Shown: positions 33,105 through 44,762 of the stretch, piece after piece | Numbering within the stretch: position 1 is the stretch's first letter | Layout of the letters: each line of letters starts with the position of its first letter | Source of the DNA: Alisma plantago-aquatica | Taxonomy: Eukaryota; Streptophyta; Magnoliopsida; Alismatales; Alismataceae | Assembly: GCA_963693085.1 (NCBI GenBank) | Contig: OY856412.1 | Coordinates: 1,065,033,744 to 1,065,097,743, forward strand | Length of the DNA stretch: 64,000 nucleotides | Reading direction: 5' to 3' | Program-made: the position numbers and the translations under genes | Notes under the pieces: generated by a model | What the model was told of the DNA's origin: nothing | The model's input: the letters and a program-made list of their open reading frames with translations, nothing else | Databases searched by the model: none

Positions 33105-33735
33105 TCACCACGGCCGTGGTGAGGGTAGTGGGACACGGTCGTGCGGTGGTAAAATGATCATGGTATAGAGGGAGTGGTGAAAAGCTAAAGTATGGTGGTG
33201 GCCATGACCGTGGCAGAGTGGCACGGTCGTGGTGGGTGATAGGAACCACAACCGTGTTGGGTAACACAACCATTTTGGAGGAGGGAGAGGTGACCATGGA
33301 GCAGCACCACGGGTGTTCCATTCTTCATCGACCATGGTCGTGGCTATTGGCCACGGTCGTGGAACCTTGGGGGTGACAACTTGTTCATCTTAGCAATAAA
33401 ACCACGACTGTGGTAGGTGGCCACAGCCGTCTTCAACTCTTTTGGCCATGACCGTGTTTGATGGCCACGACCGTGGGCATTGGGTGCAAATCCCCTGTTG
33501 TCATTTTTTATTTTGGACAATAAACACACGACCGTGGCGGGTGGCCACGGCCGTCTTCAGTTCTCTTGGCCACGACCGTGTTGATAGCCATAGTCGTGGT
33601 GTCTTCAATGGCCACGGTTGTGACAGGTGGCCACGACCATGGGACTCTATGGGAAACCCCTATTGAAAAGGGCACTTCTTTTCTAATAAACGCACGACTG
33701 TGGCATTGTAGCCACGACCGTGGTGAGGTTTGCAT
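33105..33735. repeat. CCACGACCGTGG / CCACGGTCGTGG inverted-repeat array in E LTR
   Basis: Roughly 20 imperfect units of GGCCACGACCGTGG type and its reverse complement, spaced by about 25-40 bases, many in facing pairs. Spacers are unrelated to one another. At least nine units keep an exact CGGTC or GACCG core. Open frames crossing the array on the minus strand (Pro/His/Arg/Ser-rich) are artefacts. Confidence 0.92.
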
Positions 33736-34059
33736 CACTTGATTACACTTCAATATTCATCATTCTCAGATGTCTTTGCTTGTTGATAACCCTTGGCCAT
33801 TGGAGGTAGGTTGAGGGAGATTTTGGGGCCTCCTTTGGGTACCTACATGAGTGGGGGAACCCTAGAACTCCTTCTCTCTCTCTCGTCCATCTAGGCATGG
33901 TCCAAGTACCTGAAAATAGCACAAAGAACATTCATAAGAATATTTGCAATGATAACCATATTAGGGGAAAAAACTTGTAATCTAACATGTTTAGATGTGA
34001 TTAAAATACAAAATGGCACATGATGGATCCCTAAAATAGGGTTGCATCATCCGACAAGC

Positions 34060-35444
34060 ATTTGTTGATCCTAAGACATACCAAGAGCATGGATCTCATT
34101 GTCTTATGGGAAAGAAGGAGTAGAACTACCAAGGCTGGTAAGCATAGTGGCCAAGGGGCCAGCAGGTAGAGGCATCATAATAGGGGTAGGTCCACCCATA
34201 ACAGAGGGTGTAGCAACAACGGAAGGTGTAGGTGGAGGGGTAGGGTAAAAGTGATTATATGCATAGGATGCATAATCACCTCCAGGGTAGGGCCACTAGG
34301 CTGGGTAGGGGTGTGCACATGACATGTTCATGTTGGACATGATTGAACATAGGACCTGATGCAGGTGCTCCTAAACCTAAAGGTTGTATGCCTACTGATG
34401 CATCATGTAGCCCATAAGGGTTTCATTTGACACATGGAATGAGGAATGGGCAGGTCGGGTAGGATGAGGAGGTGGAGGTACTCAGGTAGAGGTAGAGGTA
34501 GATGCACCAGGTGTTTTGGATGATATGATAGGCATATTACGAAGAGTGGTCTCACTGATACAAACTCCATTCCATGTAGGTTTGTAATGAAAATTGTGGA
34601 AAAGAGATTTGCCAGTGGCAAACTGAAATAGACCACAAATCAGAGTAAGGTAGGGAGGTTGGGTTCCACGGGTGTTCTTGCCTGAGTCAAAGTAGGTAAT
34701 ATGGTGGAGAATGTATCTTGACAACTTGACCCTGACATTCTCTAAGATACAATACATGATCACCACAGTGTTTTCTTCTATCTTTGTTTGATTCTTCTTG
34801 GGATGGATATTGCAGTTAACAACTAGGGCGATGATGCATCTTTTGAAACCCAAGGCAGAGGAGGGAAGGGTGCACTTCTTATTATAAGGAAATTGATGCT
34901 TCTTCAAGGATCTATGAATATTAGGGAAAGTGAGATCATATTTATTGTATAAGGTCTCAGCTCAACTAGGTCAAAATACTCGGGGTAATCCTTACGCCAG
35001 GTATCAGTCTCATTGGTACCTCAAAAGAAGATGTTCAGGGTATCCTTAGAGACTTGTAATTTCTTCCCAGCTATCATGGATGTGAGGACTACTTGAGCAT
35101 TAGGTGGGGGTATGAGGGTGATGTAATTCCAATGCAAGTTAGCATAGAATTTGTGAACTTCTTTCGTGCTAGTGATGAAATTATTGTAGCACCTGTGTTC
35201 AACACCTAAGGCTGAGAGATGGTGAATGTTAAGGAACACCACTACTTGATCTATGACCTCTTGTCTTCTAGGTCTAGGCTAACAAAGGGCATGAAAATGG
35301 AAAGTATTATTGGAAAGGAGCTCCTTATACCTATTTAGAGCCTCATTTGAGACAAAGAAGGTGTCATCAAAAAAATCAAGCGGGAGTTGATGAAGATGAA
35401 GGAGAATTAGCTGGGGAGGCTCTCTTCCTCCTGTTGGACACCAT
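34060..35444 (-). pseudogene. D extra gene: broken homologue of C ORF2
   Basis: Read from an ATG at 35,444 (MVSNRRKRASP), the gene is frameshifted and has several stops, but pieces align in order with C ORF2. RPRRQEVID..VVVFLNIHH and EVHKFYANL match RRPVEVMDFINIVDLEH and KVVNEFYANL; VNCNIHPKKNQTKIEENT matches STNIHPRANKSEVPIFRM. A Pro/Tyr-rich tail (NHFYPTPPPTPSV) follows, as in C. It lies downstream of RNase H, in the place where some Sireviruses carry an env-like frame. The end is removed by E's insertion. Function unknown. Confidence 0.75.
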
Positions 35445-35687
35445 AGAGATGAAAAAGATAGGAAGGAGAGAGAAAAAGCTGAAAAATCACCACCTAAAGT
35501 CGTCCACAGACCTAGGTTAGTAAGGGGGATGGTCAAACGAGGTCTAGCTAGGTCAGATAAGAGCTAGGTTGAGGAAGGTTAGGGCAAGGGTAGACAGCTT
35601 AGGGCAAATGGAAGTGGAATTGGCTGGCTTTTCTCTAGTTAAGAAGAAGAATATTTGGCCGAACCAAACTTAAGATACCACCAGACC

Positions 35688-35787
35688 GGCCATCGGTTGA
35701 ATTCTATGAACTTGGAAACTCAACTAATAAGCTTTTTCAAAATGCTCTCTGCCTCCGATCGATCGAGTTGGCAACTCGACCGATGGT
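35688..35787. repeat. TCGAC-type inverted repeats upstream of D's extra gene
   Basis: Two units: ATCGGTTGAATT..AACTCAACT (35,688-35,730) and ATCGATCGAGTT-n3-AACTCGACCGAT (35,757-35,787). They occupy the same place as the second array of C. The spacer 35,790-36,039 is AT-rich with nothing else assigned. Confidence 0.75.
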
Positions 35788-36039
35788 CAACCTGACCTAA
35801 ACATAAGAAACTTAATTTCTAACCATGTGAGTGCTAATTAAATTTATTTTGCAAGTCAATTATGTATTTTGAACATACTTAGGCACATATCACTAATCAT
35901 TGGGTACTAATTTGCAATAAAATATGTGTTTGCAAAAAATACCCAAAAAAAGGAAAAATGAACGTGAAAATTGGATTTCTAGCATATTAGCAAGCAAAGA
36001 TGATCAAAACAGAGGAAAAACATATAGGATAGATGACAA

Positions 36040-37440
36040 CTATCTATAAGGCATATACGACTCATTTAAAACAATTATAAGAAATTTTGATCTAATAAAG
36101 TTAAATTGCTCTCTAGCTAGAGGTTTAGTGAAAATGTTCGCCAATTGATTTTCTGTGTCCACATGTGTGATATAGATATCCTTCTTTCCAATGTGATCAC
36201 AGAGAAAATTATGAAAAACTTCTATATTTTTATCTCTACTATGCAAGATAGGGTTATATGACAAGCTAATTGCACTAGTATTATCACAATAGATATGAGA
36301 AGCATCAAAACGAATGTTAAAGTCTTGGAGAATTCGCTTCATTCATAGGACATGTGCACAACAAATCTCGACTACAATGTATTCAACTTCAGTGGTTGAT
36401 AATGCCATTGTGCTCTATTTCTTGGAGAACCAAGACACCAAGCGTGGTCCTAGGAGGAAACAAGTGCCACTTGTGCACTTTCTATCAATCAAGCACCCTG
36501 CATAATCAACATCACTATAAGCAATGAGAGTAATGTCCCTTGACTTGGGATACCATAGTCCAAAATTTTGGGTTTTGGCTAAGTACCTTAAAATCCTCTT
36601 AACATATATAAGATGTGATTTTTTATAATTTGATTGAAAGTGACCACACAAGACAACACTAAACATTATACCAGGTATGGTGGTGGTTAAGTAAAGTAAA
36701 CTTCCAATCATACCTTTATCGAGCTTCTCATCTACCTTCTCACCTTATTCATCTTTGTCAAGTTTGATAGTGTTTTTCATGGGTGTGTCCATCAGCTTGG
36801 TGTTCTCCATCCTAAAGCACTTGAATAGTTCACTTGTGTACTTGCCTTAGTTGATGAAGTTCCCATCTTTTGTTTTCTTCATTTGAAAGTCTAGGAAGAA
36901 CATGAGTTCACTCATCATATTCATCTCAAATTCACTCTACATAAGATCACTAAATTCTTTGCAAAGATCAAGGTTAGTTTCGTCAAAAGTTATATCATCA
37001 ACATATATTTGTATGATAAGAAAATTGTTAGAAGTGTTCTTTAGAAATAAGGTAGAATCCAATTTACCCATGATATACCCATGATCTATCAAAAAGTTCT
37101 TTAATTTCTCATACCAAGCTCTAGGTGCTTGTTTGAGTCCATAGAGAGATTTTTGCAACAAATAAACATGGTTAGGTAGACTATCATGTTCAAAGCTCGG
37201 AGGTTGTGCAACATACACTTCCTATTCAATTGTACCATTCAAAAATGCACTTTTAACATCCATTTGATACAGAAAAAAGTTTTTATAACTAGAAAAGCCA
37301 AGCAACATACAGATGGACTCAAGTCTCGCTACATGGGCATATGTTTCATATAAATCTATACCTACCTGTTGACTGTAGCCTTGACCCACTAACCTTGCTT
37401 TGTTCCTTACCACTTTGCTGCTTTCATCAAGCTTATTGTG
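36040..37440 (-). pseudogene. D reverse transcriptase and RNase H, broken
   Basis: Copia RT: KARLVGQGYSQQVGIDLYET, then FLYQMDVKSAFLNGTIE, then (after a stop) YGLKQAPRAWYEKL and the active site IQIYVDDI with both aspartates. RNase H follows: AYSDVDYAGCLIDRKCTSG, then IYCDNTSAISLSYNPILHSR and THVDTENQLANIFTKPL, ending at about 36,040. At least five in-frame stops separate the open pieces (37,413-37,222, 37,218-36,937, 36,711-36,415, 36,342-36,040), which stay mostly in register. One visible replacement is WFSKK*STMALSTTEVEYI. Confidence 0.9.
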
Positions 37441-37510
37441 GTAGACCCATTTGGTGCCAATAATCTTTCTATCACTTGGTCTTAGAACTAAGGTCCAAAC
37501 TTTGTTCTTT

Positions 37511-39068
37511 TCACAATTGCTCCAACTCTTCTTGCATATCTAGGATCGACTCATCACCCCCAAGAGCTTCCTTGACATTCTTAGGCTCGAGTTGTGAGAT
37601 GAAGGTGTTGTTGGCTTGTTCTTTGTTGAATGCATCCTGCATCTTCACTATTTCAAATGGATCACCTAAAATCATCTCCTTTGGATGATTCTTTGCAAAC
37701 TGGGGGGTTGGATCCTTCTTCTCATCATCTTTTTGTTTTTGTTTAGTGGCTACCTCTTTTCCCTTTTGGGTTATGTTGAGCTCTTTCAGAATATGAATTA
37801 CTTCACCTGCAACATCATCATTTGGAACAATACATTTGGAAATAGAGGGGTTAGTCTCAATAAACTTTACATTTATAGATTCTTCCACTTTAGCAAGATC
37901 AACATTAAAAACTCTATGAGTCTTGCTCGTAGTGCTATAACCAAGAAAGAAAGCCTTATCAGATTTTAGATCAAACTTGTCAAATGAATCTTTCATATTA
38001 AAAACAAATAAGGACATCTGAAAATATGAAAATACTCGATAGAAGTCTTCCTACCACACCATAGCTCATAGAGGGTTTTCTTCAAAGAAGGATGAGTAAA
38101 AACCTGATTTTGCAAAAAACATGAGGTACTAACAACTTCATCGCAAAACTTCTTTGGAGTATCCTACTCTAGAATCATGGTCCTAGACATCTCATGTGAA
38201 GACCTATTCTTCCTCTCTACAACTCCATTTTGTTGAGGTGTTTGAGGTGAAGAGAAGTTGTGTGCATAACCAGATTCTTAACAAAACCGTTCAAAAAGCT
38301 CATTGTCAAATCCTCCCCTATGGTCACTACGGATGAAAACAATGTGGCAAGAAGCTTCATTCTCAACTTATTTACAAAAGCTCGAGAAAACATCAAGTGT
38401 ATCACTTTTAGAAATGAGAAAGAAGGTCCAATTATATCTGGAGAAAACATCGACAATAACAAGGCAATACTTGGAACCATGAAGAGATTGAGTTCTCATT
38501 GCTCCAAATAGATCAATATGAAGAAGCTCAAGAGCTCTCTTAGTAGTAAAGAATCCTTTGGATTTGACGAAGGACTTGGTTTGCTTTCCTTGGGTACAAG
38601 GTTGGAATTCCTCATTCATTTAAAAATCTAATTTAGGAAGTCCCTTAACCAAGTACTTTTTCTCAACTTCTCCAACTGATGCATATTTACATGACCAAGC
38701 CGACTGAGCCAAAGAGAAATATCATTCAAGTTGAATACTAGGCATCTATCAACAATGGGCTTAATAGAGTCAAGAACAATAACATAAAGATTACCACTTC
38801 CAGTTCCCTTATATATAACTAGGTAGGTGAGGGAATCTAGAATCAAGCATTCAAAGGAAGTAAATAACACAAGGTAGCCATTGTCACATAGTTGACTAAC
38901 ACTAATTAAATTGTGATGTAGGCCATCCACAAAAATAACATTCTTGATATACAAGGATTCATCTACATCACCCTCACCTTTGAATTTACCTTTCTTGATG
39001 TCTCCAAAGGTGGCCCATCCTCCTTTCCTTTTAGTGAAATTGTTGAAATGGCTTGTATCACCTATCAT
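37511..39068 (-). pseudogene. D integrase, broken
   Basis: Begins MIGDTSHFNNF, just after the protease DSAS motif. Conserved copia/Sirevirus text follows: VIFVDGLHHNLISVSQLCDN, LWLSRLGHVNMHQLEKL, then KGFFTTKRALELLHIDLFG and YCLVIVDVFSRYNWTFFL (first catalytic Asp region), and FFLGYSTTSKTHRVFN near the end. Open pieces are 39,068-38,628, 38,619-38,368, 38,480-38,217 (shifted) and 38,017-37,511. Frameshifts and stops make it inactive. Confidence 0.88.
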
Positions 39069-39079
39069 ATGCTTGCACT

Positions 39080-40164
39080 ATCAACAATCCATCTTCATTT
39101 TTCCTCACCAATTTTTTCACTAGTTGAGGCCATGAGTGCAAGGTGGCACTCTCCATCTTCTTTAAAACTTGAGCGTATTGAAGATGAAGCCTCCCAAGCT
39201 ACATGAGATGCATTCTTGTGTCTCTTCTCCTTCTTGTATTTCCTCTTGTACTTGTTCTTCTTCTTGTATTCTTCTTCCTTCTTTGAGCATCCCTTGTGGT
39301 GTGACTTTCTTGACTTGGGACATTAAATCTTATAGTGTCCCTTTTTACCACACTTATAGCATCTAGGAGTGGAAGAGGAGGATGCTTGCTTTTCCTTGAA
39401 GTGTTTGCCCTTGTTGTAGTTGGCTTCATGCTCACATGGGCCATCATCTTCACTAGAGGAGGAAGGAGAAGTTTGGCAAGCAAGTTGTTATTGAAGGATG
39501 ATCGCCTCCACTTCTACTTTCAAAGCACTATCTTTGATCTTCTTGGCTTCCTTCTCTTCTTGCTTGACTTCTTCTTCTTGCTTGTTAAGCCTTGGCTCAT
39601 GGGCTTGGAGTTTACCAATGAGATCTTCGGTTGGAATGTCACCAAGGCTACTCACTTCTTGAATGGATGATACCTTTGACTCCCATCTCTTTGGTAGAGT
39701 CCTCAAGATCTTAGAGTTGATTACACCTCTATCCAAAGCGTTCCCCAATGCTGCCAGCCCATTGATGATGACATTGAGGCTTGAGTACATCTCTGCAATC
39801 CCTTCTTTCGTACCCATCTTGAAGTTCTCTTTAAGGTTGTTCAACATGTAGATCTTGTCCTCCTTGACTTGCTTTGTTCCTTCATAGGTGATGCACAATT
39901 TGTCTCAATCTCATAGGTGGTGTCCCAAGATGAGATCTGATTGAACTCTGTTGGGGTAAGGGTTGAATAGAGGATGCTTATGGCTTTGGCATTGAGTTGA
40001 GCCTCTTTAAGAGTAGCTTCACTCCATGTTGCAACAACTTGAATTGGCTCCTTGTAAGATGTGACCACCACCTTCCACATGTCAAAGTTCATGCCTTGAA
40101 TGTATAATTACACACACCTCTTCCAATAGATGAAGTTGGTGTCATCAAAGACTAGAGGATGCAT
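39080..40164 (-). pseudogene. gag: D gag and protease start, broken
   Basis: From an ATG at 40,164 the frame reads VFDDTNFIYWK, meets a TAA after 18 codons and continues MNFDMWKVVVTSYKEPIQVV .. LNAKAISILYSTLTPTEFNQ, the UBN2-type capsid domain of copia gag. After a frame break, 39,898-39,488 reads MCITYEGTKQVKEDKIYMLN .. MYSSLNVIINGLAALGNALD .. ILRTLPKRWESKVSSIQE. A zinc knuckle CYKCGKKGHYKI*CPKSR follows near 39,340 with a stop inside it, then Lys-rich sequence and the protease motif WIVDSAS near 39,085. Confidence 0.88.
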
Positions 40165-40250
40165 GGATAAGCCTCACTCTAGGTTGAGAGAACCAAGTAG
40201 GTTGCCTCCCATCTTCTTATCTCGTGGGAGATTGTTGGAGAAGATCCTTG

Positions 40251-40262
40251 ACTATGATACCA
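40251..40262 (-). promoter_or_regulatory. Primer binding site of D
   Basis: On the minus strand TGGTATCATAGT, next to the LTR end. It resembles the tRNA-iMet site TGGTATCAGAGC, with decay in the last bases. Confidence 0.75.
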
Positions 40263-40264
40263 CT

Positions 40265-41616
40265 TGTTGGATCTAGGGATCTAGAGGAGGGGGATAATAG
40301 AGCTTCAAAAATTCTCACAAGATATATTAGACCTTCAAAATTATATCAAATTAAAACAAATAGGTTGAGTACAATTTGAATTCCTAACTAACAACCATAG
40401 CAAGGATGAGAGGAATTGATAGCAAGCACTTGATAAGGTTATGTAGAGTGGTTCCACTCTCCAAACTAGGAGAGAGTCAGTCCACTACCTTGAGAGATCA
40501 ACATCTAGGACTTTGCAAGTGCTTTTTTATATATATTCACCAATTAGAGTTACAATACAAGACCACCAAAGGACTTACCCATCCAAGCACAAGCAGTATT
40601 CCACCTTACCAAGGGCTTACCCACTTTGCAAGAGTCTTTAGCCTTCTTCCAAGGTCTTACCCACTCTAGCAAAAGTCTTCTGCATTCAAGGACTTTTCCA
40701 CTCTTCTTGGATCTTCAGCCTTTACCTTCTCCTTTACCTTGAGAAGATCATCACCTCTTCTTCAACCTTGAAGAAGATCAGAAATAGCTTCACCTTCACT
40801 CAGAGTAGCTTGCTTCGCCTTTGCTTCTTTGAGGAAAGGAGTAGGGAATATGGAGTAGATGAGAGCTTTACAAGCATAAAGAAGTAGCTCTCTTACAATA
40901 GGTCTATCTCACTCATAATCATGAAATGAAGTGCAAACTAGAGAGATAAAGGGGCTCAAGGATTTTCAACACACTCAACTATAGTAAGGACTTAGAATAA
41001 CATGAACTCCAAGGGGTCCTATTTATAGATGGGGGTCTTCCCTTTGGTTGGGGATCACTTAGGGTCGAAATATATCTATTTTGCACAAAGCAACAGATCT
41101 ATTTTCACCATAAACAACTCACCAATGGTTATAATCACTTTTTTCTATATTTTCCATACATTACATTTGGTCGACTCGACCAATCAACTAAAAGACAAAG
41201 CCAATTTTTAAACTATCAGTCGAGTATGTTCTGGTAAACTCAACCAATTAGATAAAATTAGATTTTCTCATTGAGTCAGTCGGTCGAGTTCTGTGAGCAT
41301 ACAACTCGACCGATGGGTCATCTTCAGAAAATCCATCATATATAGGAAACTCGACCAATGAACAACATGTGACAAATTTTCTAAGTTGAATTTTTAGTGA
41401 TTAAACCTTGGAGTTAAGTGTCCCTAATAATTTTCTCATCTTAGTTACATGTCATATCATCAATACAAGTAATTATAAAAATCATCTAAGGTCGTTTGGA
41501 GTGATTTTCCAAATTGCACGTTTGCATCACATTTGACTTGAACTTGAACAAGCTAGGGCTTGTGTAATTTTGTCCTTTTCAAGTACATAAAGCCTGAAAT
41601 CAATCTTGAGCAAACA
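40265..41616 (-). repeat. D 5' LTR with TATA box and decayed palindrome array
   Basis: About 1,352 bases, close to C's 1,409. On the minus strand it starts TGTTTGCTCAAG and ends AGATCCAACA. It contains GTAGTGGACTGACT and GGAACCACTCTA, as does C's LTR. A minus-strand TATAAATA lies at 41,020-41,027. Upstream of it (41,165-41,362) are about four TCGAC-type inverted repeats, including TTGGTCGACTCGACCAA and CGGTCGAGTT..AACTCGACCG. Confidence 0.85.
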
Positions 41617-41639
41617 TATTAGATACATAGTAATGGAAT

Positions 41640-42760
41640 GGTTAAATCATTATCCAGATATGGACAATGTAGAACTCTCAAGTCAACATTTATAACTTCA
41701 AGGAATGAAAATAAAATCTATAAACTACAAAGTTGAATCTGGCATCGAAATAAGTAGCTCAAAGGAGGGCTCTTTGACTTGATAAGATAGTCAAAAGGTT
41801 TGACTTGAATCAAGATAAAGGATGAAATATGTTATTACAAAATATTTAGTTGGAGCATATATGAATATTCCACATATGATTAGGAATTACGTCTCAATAT
41901 TGTGAATATTGAGAACTGGCATGAAAACACCTTCAATAATGAAGGATTCGGTGAAACATATAATTAGATAAGGATCATGACCTATAGAGATAATTCTTGA
42001 AAGTTTCACAATGAAAGTTTGAGCATATATAATAGCAAGATGTTGAAAGAGGTCAACAAAGAAAGGATTCAATGAGAGAGAATCTAAATGAGTCTCTCAT
42101 GTTCCAATTCTTGTGAAGAATGGAATTAACATGATTCGGATACCATAGGCTATAGAAATGGATATATCATGAATGCTATAAGTGTACTTGTCCCATATAA
42201 TCTTTGTATGTATTAGACATGGCAAGATGATATTAAATTCCAATAAGAATTATTAAAATATCATTAAAGGTATCCACTAGTACTTGTGAAGTACTTGAGG
42301 ATAAATTACTAATTATTAAAGATAGCAATAAAGGAAGATTTGCGTGTAAAGGGTTACACTGATGCAAACTTTCAAAATGACAAAAGTTATTGTAATAAAA
42401 TATGTTTAATTATAAGGAAATATATTATTAGTGGAAAGGATTCTAAACTAATATCTTTTAGTTCTATTCTACAAAAAAAGCTGATTATACCTATTTTGAG
42501 AACACAAAGTGATATTATATGGATCTAGAAGTTCATATGGATGAACTTAAAAATGTTCCAACCATTAATGACATAGTACCAATAGTTTTACAATAATGGA
42601 GCTACTTGTTAGGCAAGGAATATCAAATACCATATGACAGTGATTTCATCTCATAGAGAAGAGATAATAAACATGCAATAATACTGACTAAATAGTAAAA
42701 TGTTGTTAACCCACTGGATTAGCACTAGTGTAGCAGAAACATGGTGGACATGCTTAGATC
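41640..42760 (+). pseudogene. F reverse transcriptase tail and RNase H remnant
   Basis: Full of stops. A recognisable RNase H start, LRVKGYTDANFQNDKSY, lies at 42,335-42,385. It is followed by pieces resembling copia RNase H (IISGKDSKLISF; DIIWI) and a tail near 42,660. Upstream AT-rich sequence to 41,640 is probably RT but has no clear motif. It aligns by eye with the equally ruined RNase H of B. Confidence 0.6.
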
Positions 42761-42802
42761 ACTAAGAATGAGATTCTTGGTTTCTAACTGCAACTGGGAG
42801 TT

Positions 42803-44762
42803 TGTTGGTAAGGTATGCCCAGAGAGCCAATATTACGATGGTTGACATGGAATATACCATAAAGGAATTGAATAATAATCATAAAGGCAAGGTTCCAATT
42901 CATTATGTGTCATTTAGTTATGAGATAATAAGGAAACAATATGAATTTCTATAGAATGACAATACTCAATGACGAATGTCTTCAAGTACGTCACTTGGAG
43001 AATGAGATCATAGGAATGCTAAGAGTATGTATATTCTTATTATGTCCCTAGTAGGTTGTTACTATGGATGGTAGATAGACACCAACAACACATAAGACTG
43101 GAGTGTGAGTTGGTTGATGGCAGAATCTAATTAGTCATGATATGTCATGCCAAACCAAGCACACAAATACATGTTAGGGAACAACGTATCAGACAGACCC
43201 ACCTTGTGAGTGACACATGGAATTCATCATTGGTGGTTGTAGTCATCTCTCATACTGAAGGTGGTGATTGTAGTTCTTAGACCTGAATCACTACAATTAT
43301 CTCATCTCATTGGGTATACTTTGACATCATCAAACATAATATTAAAGTACGGGTTTCCCTAAGGGTGATGATTGGATAGCTTTGACAGATGGGGACTGAC
43401 TGTGAGTGATAGAGATGTGATTTGTTCCTCCTACTGGAGTGTGATATCTTGGCCACTTGATAAGTGAGACCGAGAAACACATGCACATGTGAAATGATGT
43501 ATGATGTTGAGGTTTCATTATATTAGACAGTCTTCTCTTGGATCAAGGAACATGGATTGAACATTAAGAGGAGGATGATTCCATGCCTCGAGTTCATCCT
43601 GGATATCAGTGAGAATGAAATTATACAATCACTACAACACCTTACAAAGATTGTCGGTTGAAGTTGTTCTCCAACTTTCCATTCACTTGGGTAGAACTTA
43701 TGTACGACTAGGAACCTCTCTATACTTGTGATGTCATAAGTTATTTATGGACATTCACTGTCAACATGATATGGGACCTATAGGGTCACACACATAGGAA
43801 TTCATCTAGAAGAGGAGTTTTAATCTTGAATGCTGATTGGATTTAATTACTCAAGTGTGTAGGTACTAAATTCATGCAACTAATCAGTTGACCACATTTC
43901 CAACCGATTGACTCACAAGTTTGGACGACAGCTTGGAGTTCCAAATAATCAGCTCTAGTGTTGAGATGCCTATTCGGAGTGTCAGGCTGATTGGAACCAA
44001 ATTGGATGGAGTTCTACATGAATAAGGCTCGGGTGAGCAAGGTGACATGTTCACCTGGTAAACCAATCGGCTCGGTTGGGTTAGAGGAAGATTCTTGTAA
44101 CTTTCCCAAATTCATGAGAAAGTTTGATCATTTTGATTGATCAATTCTATTGACGTAAGGAAATTAGTGTTCATATTTTACCAAATTCATGTATGATTAG
44201 GAAACTACAAGACGATGGTATTGTAGTGAAAACTAATAGTCTTACACACCAAACGGTTGTTTGGGGTGCCAAATGACCGGTCTGAGTGTTGCAAGTTGTG
44301 AAAATTCAAGATCTTCAGGTCCCTTCCACCCTCGCATAGATCCCAAACAGACTATGAATCCTGAACCTAACCTCTCCTATAAATAGAGAGGTATCGGGGA
44401 CTTCCCAAAGTACAACACAGAAAATTAAGAATAAGTTGCTCTGACAATTATTCTACTCTCTGGTTGTGGTAACCATGAGAGCCCAAGAAATTCCTACTCG
44501 ACTAGGGAGGGATAGAAAAAGAGAGAGAAACATGAGGATCATTGTTTTGGGAGAGCAAGTTGGTGACTACTAGACCAATAGGAGGGACAACTCCTTCATG
44601 TATATTATATTAGAATGATAAGAGTTCTAGTAGGTCTATGTGGACTACTCTAGAGGCAGGAGTTCTTTGGCTATTGGAAGGAGAGCAAAGTCAGTCTATG
44701 GTGAGACCACATGAGCTTCTCTAGAAGCTGTCTTGACCGTTGCCCATGGTGAAGACCAGGAG
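42803..44762 (+). repeat. F 3' LTR, first part
   Basis: It begins TGTTGGTAAGG after a purine stretch (CAACTGGGAGTT) and stops at 44,762 where G is inserted in GACCAGGAG. TATAAATA lies at 44,379-44,386 between CCTCTC and GAGAGG. Upstream of it, at about 43,885-44,080 and 44,250-44,285, are decayed CCGATTGG- and CCGGTC-containing inverted repeats, such as AACCAATCGGCTCGGTTGGG. Confidence 0.82.

Larger units (their letters stand above)
26143..34049 (-). mobile_element. Element E: Athila-type Ty3/gypsy element, cut at its integrase by A
   Basis: On the minus strand the order is 5' LTR (31,466-34,049), tRNA-Asp-type primer site, gag, protease, RT, RNase H, integrase. Integrase stops in mid-domain at 26,143 where A's LTR ends, so the rest lies left of the window beyond A. 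The gag and protease motifs and the PBS type are Athila-like. Every gene is broken. The right edge abuts D at 34,050. Confidence 0.88.
31466..34049 (-). repeat. E 5' LTR
   Basis: On the minus strand it runs from TGATGCAACCCTATTTTAGG (34,049) to CTCACCA (31,466), about 2,584 bases. The edges are inferred from the primer site, the TG..CA ends and the point where D's broken gene begins; the partner LTR is off-window. It contains the CCACGACCGTGG array and a TATA palindrome. The stretch 31,700-33,000 is AG-rich leader without coding content, and includes a GGTCGAACCACAGAG motif of the kind seen in Athila/Tat LTRs. Confidence 0.7.
34050..41616 (-). mobile_element. Element D: Sirevirus-type Ty1/copia element with an extra 3' gene, cut by E
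   Basis: On the minus strand the order is LTR (40,265-41,616), primer site, gag, protease, integrase, RT, RNase H, a spacer with palindromes, and an extra gene that is cut at 34,050 by Athila element E. D's own 3' LTR lies left of the window. The LTR shares words and layout with C's LTR. It sits in F's pol; the bases after its LTR are TATTA (41,617-41,621), whose partner copy would be off-window. Confidence 0.85.
41617..44762 (+). mobile_element. Element F: degenerate Ty1/copia element of B's family, 3' part
   Basis: Remnants of copia RT and RNase H on the plus strand lead to a 3' LTR at 42,803. The LTR is split by G and ends at about 59,063. Its start (TGTTGGTAAGGTATGCCCAG) and its later GGACTACTC..AGAGGC and GACCAGGAGCTGCAC words match B's LTR read on the minus strand, so F and B are the same family in opposite orientation. 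F's 5' part lies left of the window beyond D. Confidence 0.82.

Noticed and set aside
32870..33753. Overlapping minus-strand frames rich in Pro, His, Ser and Arg
   Set aside because: They cross the CCACGACCGTGG array of E's LTR and appear in several frames at once, as expected from GC-rich repeats without stops.
38260..38511. Plus-strand frame of 83 codons opposite D's integrase
   Set aside because: Antisense shadow of the integrase reading; the minus strand has the recognisable motifs.
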